In this document: piece after piece, positions 60,823 through 64,000 of the stretch
Position numbering within the stretch: the stretch's first letter is position 1
How the letters are laid out: the number at the start of each line of letters is the position of its first letter
Source of the DNA: Bacteroidia bacterium
GTDB lineage: Bacteria; Bacteroidota; Bacteroidia; Chitinophagales; Chitinophagaceae
Length of the DNA stretch: 64,000 nucleotides
Direction: 5' to 3'
Assembly (NCBI GenBank): GCA_030426665.1
Contig: JAUHYD010000006.1
Coordinates: 1 to 64,000 of the forward strand
Position numbers and translations under genes: made by a program
Notes under the pieces: model-generated
The model's input: the letters and a program-made list of their open reading frames with translations, nothing else
Database searches by the model: none
Told to the model about the DNA's origin: nothing

Positions 60823-63651
60823 ATGCAATCTTTCTTTTTTCCACTTCGCCGCATAATCAGTGGCTTGGTTTTTTTGTGCGCCTTTGCCACTATTGCAACC
60901 GCGCAGGATATGAATGCCAAATTGCCTACTGACCCGGATGTAATGACCGGTAAGTTAGAGAACGGCCTTACCTACTACATTCGTAACAATCATAAGCCTG
61001 CTAACAAAGTTGAGCTAAGGCTGGTGGTTAATGCCGGTTCTATCCTTGAAAATGATAACCAGCAAGGTTTGGCTCACTTTATGGAGCATATGAACTTTAA
61101 CGGTACCAAGAATTTTGAGAAAAATGAATTGGTGAGTTATCTGCAATCGATAGGAGTGCAGTTCGGTGCCGACCTGAATGCCTATACAAGTTTTGACCAG
61201 ACTGTATATATACTGCCGATACCTACAGATAAACCCGGCAATCTGGAAACAGGATTTCAGATAATTGAAGACTGGGCCCACGATGCATTGCTTACAGATA
61301 AAGATATTGACGAAGAGCGGGGTGTAGTGCTAGAAGAAAGTCGACTGGGCAAGGGTGCGCAAGATAGAATGAGAAAAATATATTTTCCCAAATTAGTGGA
61401 CGGTTCGTTATACGCCGATCGGTTGCCAATAGGAAAGGATGATATTCTGAAGTCATTTAAATATGAAACAATTCGCAGTTTTTACAGAGACTGGTACAGG
61501 CCTGACCTTCAGGCAGTAATAGTTGTTGGTGATATAGCTCCGGATGTGGCGCTGAAGATGGTAAAAGACCATTTTGGAAAGTTGAAAAACCCTGCCGGAG
61601 AGCGTGCCCGTAAGTATGTGGATGTGGCACCTAGAAAAGCACCTGACGCTATGGTGGTGACTGACAAGGAGGCAACCAACTCTATGCTGATTTTGTCATT
61701 CCCGTATGTCAAGTCTAAAGATTTTAAGACGGTGGGGGACTACAAGCGTGTAATAACAAGGGAGCTTGCATTGCAGATGCTTAACAGAAGGCTGAACGAG
61801 CTGGCGCAAAGTAGTGCACCTCCATTCCCCTTTGCGTCTGCCAGTTTCAGTAGTACAATACATGGTTACGACAACTTCAGCGTCTTTGCGTTATTCATTG
61901 GAAATAGTCCGGAGAACGCCATACAGGCCGTGACGGGAGAGCTGGTAAAGGCCGAACAATATGGATTTACTGAAGCGGAACTGGAGCGTGCCAGAAAGGA
62001 AACCATGAGCGGCATGGAACAGTCCTATAACGAACGGAAAACCACCGATAGTAAGCGATACGTAGGAGAATACATACGTGCCTACCTGGATGGAGAGCCA
62101 TTCCCCGGAATTCAGAATGAGTATAAGTACTACAAGGCCATGTTACCGACAATAACCGTTGCTGAAGTAAATAAAATAGCGAAGGAATGGGTAAAAGATA
62201 AGAATACATTTACGCTGATCACTGCACCGGAAAAAGATGATGTTAAGTTGCCAAGCGAAAAAGAGTTGCTGGCTATGACGGAAAAGGGATTTGCACAAAA
62301 AGTGGAGCAAACTAAAGAAAAGGCAATTGCTTCGCAGCTATTAGCAAAACGCCCTCAATCCGGGAAAGTAATTAATGAGGAGAAAAATAAAGGCTTTGAT
62401 GCAACCACCTATACGCTTAGCAATGGTGTGAAAGTAACCATCAAGCACACTGATTTTAAGAGTGACGAAATAATAATGTCCGGTGTTAAGAAAGGAGGGT
62501 CCAACAGTTATGGCGTGAAGGACAAAAGTAATGTGCAGTTTGCTACAGATGTTGTGGAATCTATGGGTGTTGGACAATTCGCACCAAATGATCTTGAGAA
62601 AGTGCTGGCCGGAAAGAACATACGTGTTAATGTGTCGATAGGCGATATTTCTAACACAGTTTCAGGAAGTAGTACCGTGAAGGACTTTGAGGATATGCTT
62701 CAACTTGTGTATTTGTATTTGACTGAGCCTCGAAAAGATGCGGGACTGTTCAAGGCATACAAAGAAAAGCAAGTGTCTATGTTGCAATTCCTGTCAAGTA
62801 ACCCGAAAGCGGCATTTTATGATACTACTATCAATCGCTTGTACAACAACAACCCGCTAGCGCCAATGGTCTTTCCGAAGCCTGAAGATTTTGATAATCT
62901 GAACCTTGATCGTGCACTAGAGATTTATAAGAAAGAACTTTGTGATGCCAGTGGATATCATTTCTTCATCACCGGCAATATAGATGCTAAAGAAGCCAAG
63001 TCGCTGCTCGAATTGTACTTGGGTAGTATTCCGGCTTCGAAGGTTACTCCTGAGTTTAAAGACAATCATGTGCGGCAGGTAAAAGGGAAAATAAGAATGG
63101 ACGTGCATAGGGGCTCGGAGAAACAGAGCCTGATTTTGGCGATTTACAGTGGCGAGGTAGCATATAGCGAGGATTTGGCACTTAAAGCATCAGCATTGGC
63201 AGAGGTGTTAAATATAAAAGTGATAGAAGAGTTGCGTGAGAAAATGGGTGCCATATACGGTGGCGGGTTTCGTGCCAGCGTAGAGAAAGAGCCATATCAG
63301 CATTACAGCATTCAACTTCAATTACCCTGCGGACCCGAAAATGTCAGTAAACTGCTTGCCGCGGCGGAAGTGGAAATAGACAATCTGATAAAACACGGAC
63401 CAGATAAAAAGGATTTGGATAAGGTAATCAGCCAATGGCGTGAGAAGCACACGACCAATGTGATTGAGAACAGATACTGGAACGGTAAAATGAATAGTGT
63501 GTTATTTTGGGGTAGGGACGAAGACAGGGTGCTGAAGTACGATTCCTATATCGAGAAGCTTACTCCTGCAGATATTCAAAACACCGCTAAGCTGTTACTT
63601 AATGGTAAGAATGAATTTGTATCTGTTTTGTATCCTGAAGAGAAAAAGTAG
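60823..63651 (+). CDS. M16 family zinc metallopeptidase (full-length, periplasmic)
   Basis: A 942-residue M16 (pitrilysin/PqqL-like) protease. The signal peptide ends at about residue 28 (IATAQ). The first M16 half has the inverted zinc motif HFMEH in GLAHFMEHMNFNG (His85, Glu88, His89) and the distal Glu region DEERGVVLEESR. The second, inactive M16 half fills about 520-930, with VIEELREKMGAIYGGGFR. The two halves form a closed chamber that degrades unfolded peptides. It is a single gene with its own terminator. Confidence 0.93.
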   Translation: MQSFFFPLRRIISGLVFLCAFATIATAQDMNAKLPTDPDVMTGKLENGLTYYIRNNHKPANKVELRLVVNAGSILENDNQQGLAHFMEHMNFNGTKNFEKNELVSYLQSIGVQFGADLNAYTSFDQTVYILPIPTDKPGNLETGFQIIEDWAHDALLTDKDIDEERGVVLEESRLGKGAQDRMRKIYFPKLVDGSLYADRLPIGKDDILKSFKYETIRSFYRDWYRPDLQAVIVVGDIAPDVALKMVKDHFGKLKNPAGERARKYVDVAPRKAPDAMVVTDKEATNSMLILSFPYVKSKDFKTVGDYKRVITRELALQMLNRRLNELAQSSAPPFPFASASFSSTIHGYDNFSVFALFIGNSPENAIQAVTGELVKAEQYGFTEAELERARKETMSGMEQSYNERKTTDSKRYVGEYIRAYLDGEPFPGIQNEYKYYKAMLPTITVAEVNKIAKEWVKDKNTFTLITAPEKDDVKLPSEKELLAMTEKGFAQKVEQTKEKAIASQLLAKRPQSGKVINEEKNKGFDATTYTLSNGVKVTIKHTDFKSDEIIMSGVKKGGSNSYGVKDKSNVQFATDVVESMGVGQFAPNDLEKVLAGKNIRVNVSIGDISNTVSGSSTVKDFEDMLQLVYLYLTEPRKDAGLFKAYKEKQVSMLQFLSSNPKAAFYDTTINRLYNNNPLAPMVFPKPEDFDNLNLDRALEIYKKELCDASGYHFFITGNIDAKEAKSLLELYLGSIPASKVTPEFKDNHVRQVKGKIRMDVHRGSEKQSLILAIYSGEVAYSEDLALKASALAEVLNIKVIEELREKMGAIYGGGFRASVEKEPYQHYSIQLQLPCGPENVSKLLAAAEVEIDNLIKHGPDKKDLDKVISQWREKHTTNVIENRYWNGKMNSVLFWGRDEDRVLKYDSYIEKLTPADIQNTAKLLLNGKNEFVSVLYPEEKK

Positions 63652-63666
63652 ACACAGTTTTTTGAG

Positions 63667-63725
63667 CGTGGGTTGAGAGGAGGTATATCAATATGCCTGA
63701 AATTCTCAACCCACGTTTATTTTAA
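63667..63725 (+). terminator. Terminator after the M16 protease
   Basis: A perfect 12-bp stem CGTGGGTTGAGA/TCTCAACCCACG (63667-63678 and 63704-63715) with a 25-nt loop and a T-rich tail. Confidence 0.85.
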
Positions 63726-64000
63726 GTTAGGGTCGCGCCCTTTAGGTTCCGTTAGATGGCATTTGCGCATTTTCTCTTTTTAGTTGACCTCCGATATTTT
63801 TTGTGGCTCAATTGAAACTTATTCGCTTCTTAGGTTTGGCATGACTTTCATTAAGCTTGGTGAAACAGATATGCTTCGAATATTATCCCGGCGCCTTAGT
63901 TTACGTAAAGTGCGTGAATATTGAAATCACGGCACTGTACGAAACAACAGTGCTGTTCCGAGTACGCTAAGTGGTGGCGCGGTTTTGAAGGGGATTATGA
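63726..64000. other. Distal 275 bases, no gene recognised
   Basis: No supported gene. A short frame of 27 codons from 63841 and a CACTGT/ACAGTG dyad near 63933-63952 are the only visible patterns. The region may be the leader of a gene beyond the window. Confidence 0.4.

Noticed and set aside
63841-63924. Short frame of 27 codons at the end of the window
   Set aside because: Too short, with no promoter match or recognisable sequence.
1-64000. tRNA genes, CRISPR arrays, insertion sequences, prophage
   Set aside because: No cloverleaf with a T-loop motif, no regularly spaced repeats and no transposase, integrase or phage structural genes were recognised.

Overview
The window reads as a chromosomal segment of a Bacteroidota bacterium, most likely of the Chitinophagaceae or a close relative. 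The evidence is type IX secretion (T9SS) machinery (a PorP/SprF family protein followed by a PorE-like OmpA protein), several secreted proteins ending in T9SS type A sorting domains, LytTR/propeller-sensor signalling, AsmA and LpxR envelope genes, few Shine-Dalgarno sites, and promoters of the Bacteroidota type (TTTG / TAnnTTTG). No phage, insertion sequence, CRISPR array or tRNA was recognised. Placement below phylum level is inference from gene content.

Layout. 1-628: the 3' end of a 5S rRNA gene (so an rRNA operon lies upstream), its terminator, a chain of palindromes and a hairpin-rich gap. 629-8557: an O-acyltransferase, a DUF1697 protein, a secreted NHL-repeat protein and a LytT/LytS-like two-component pair. 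8558-12470: a 555-base gap with a near-ideal promoter, then the T9SS pair PorP/PorE. 12566-18099: housekeeping genes (prmA, plsY, prfB, an ABC exporter) plus a methyltransferase with no canonical start. 18169-23257: three tandem paralogous secreted T9SS cargo proteins. 23263-26859: MFS transporter, glycosyltransferase, DoxX and Uma2-fold proteins. 26880-28040: a repeat island with a tiny HTH-like gene. 28041-31356: metallo-hydrolase, parA, parB, dapB. 31393-35021: lipoprotein, LpxR-like deacylase, and an ECF sigma factor overlapping a protein that looks like an anti-sigma segment joined to an outer-membrane barrel.

35253-43160 is mostly minus strand: an FAD monooxygenase fused to a DsbA-like domain, a PatB-type aminotransferase, a GAF-PAS-PAS kinase overlapping its receiver, and a tightly coupled TM2 / DUF2752 / DUF4870 / M48 peptidase operon. 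43336-53936: an Arg/Tyr/His-rich secreted protein, AsmA, a stand-alone GldM C-terminal-like protein, a DnaQ/GIY-YIG fusion nuclease, a secreted ankyrin plus 18-MORN-repeat protein, a GlxA regulator with SRPBCC and VOC genes nearby, and a small membrane protein. 54232-63651: aldehyde dehydrogenase, an orphan membrane protein, a Glu/Ala/Pro/Thr-rich lipoprotein, Xaa-Pro aminopeptidase, gcvH, VanZ, an AhpD-like protein, a DMT exporter and a large M16 protease, ending at a strong terminator.

A theme of the window is the cell envelope: T9SS parts, T9SS cargo, envelope-spanning proteins and envelope signalling. The loci least explained by known systems are the triplicated cargo cluster, the sigma / envelope-spanning protein pair, the monooxygenase-DsbA fusion, the stand-alone GldM C-terminal-like protein and the four-gene M48 operon.
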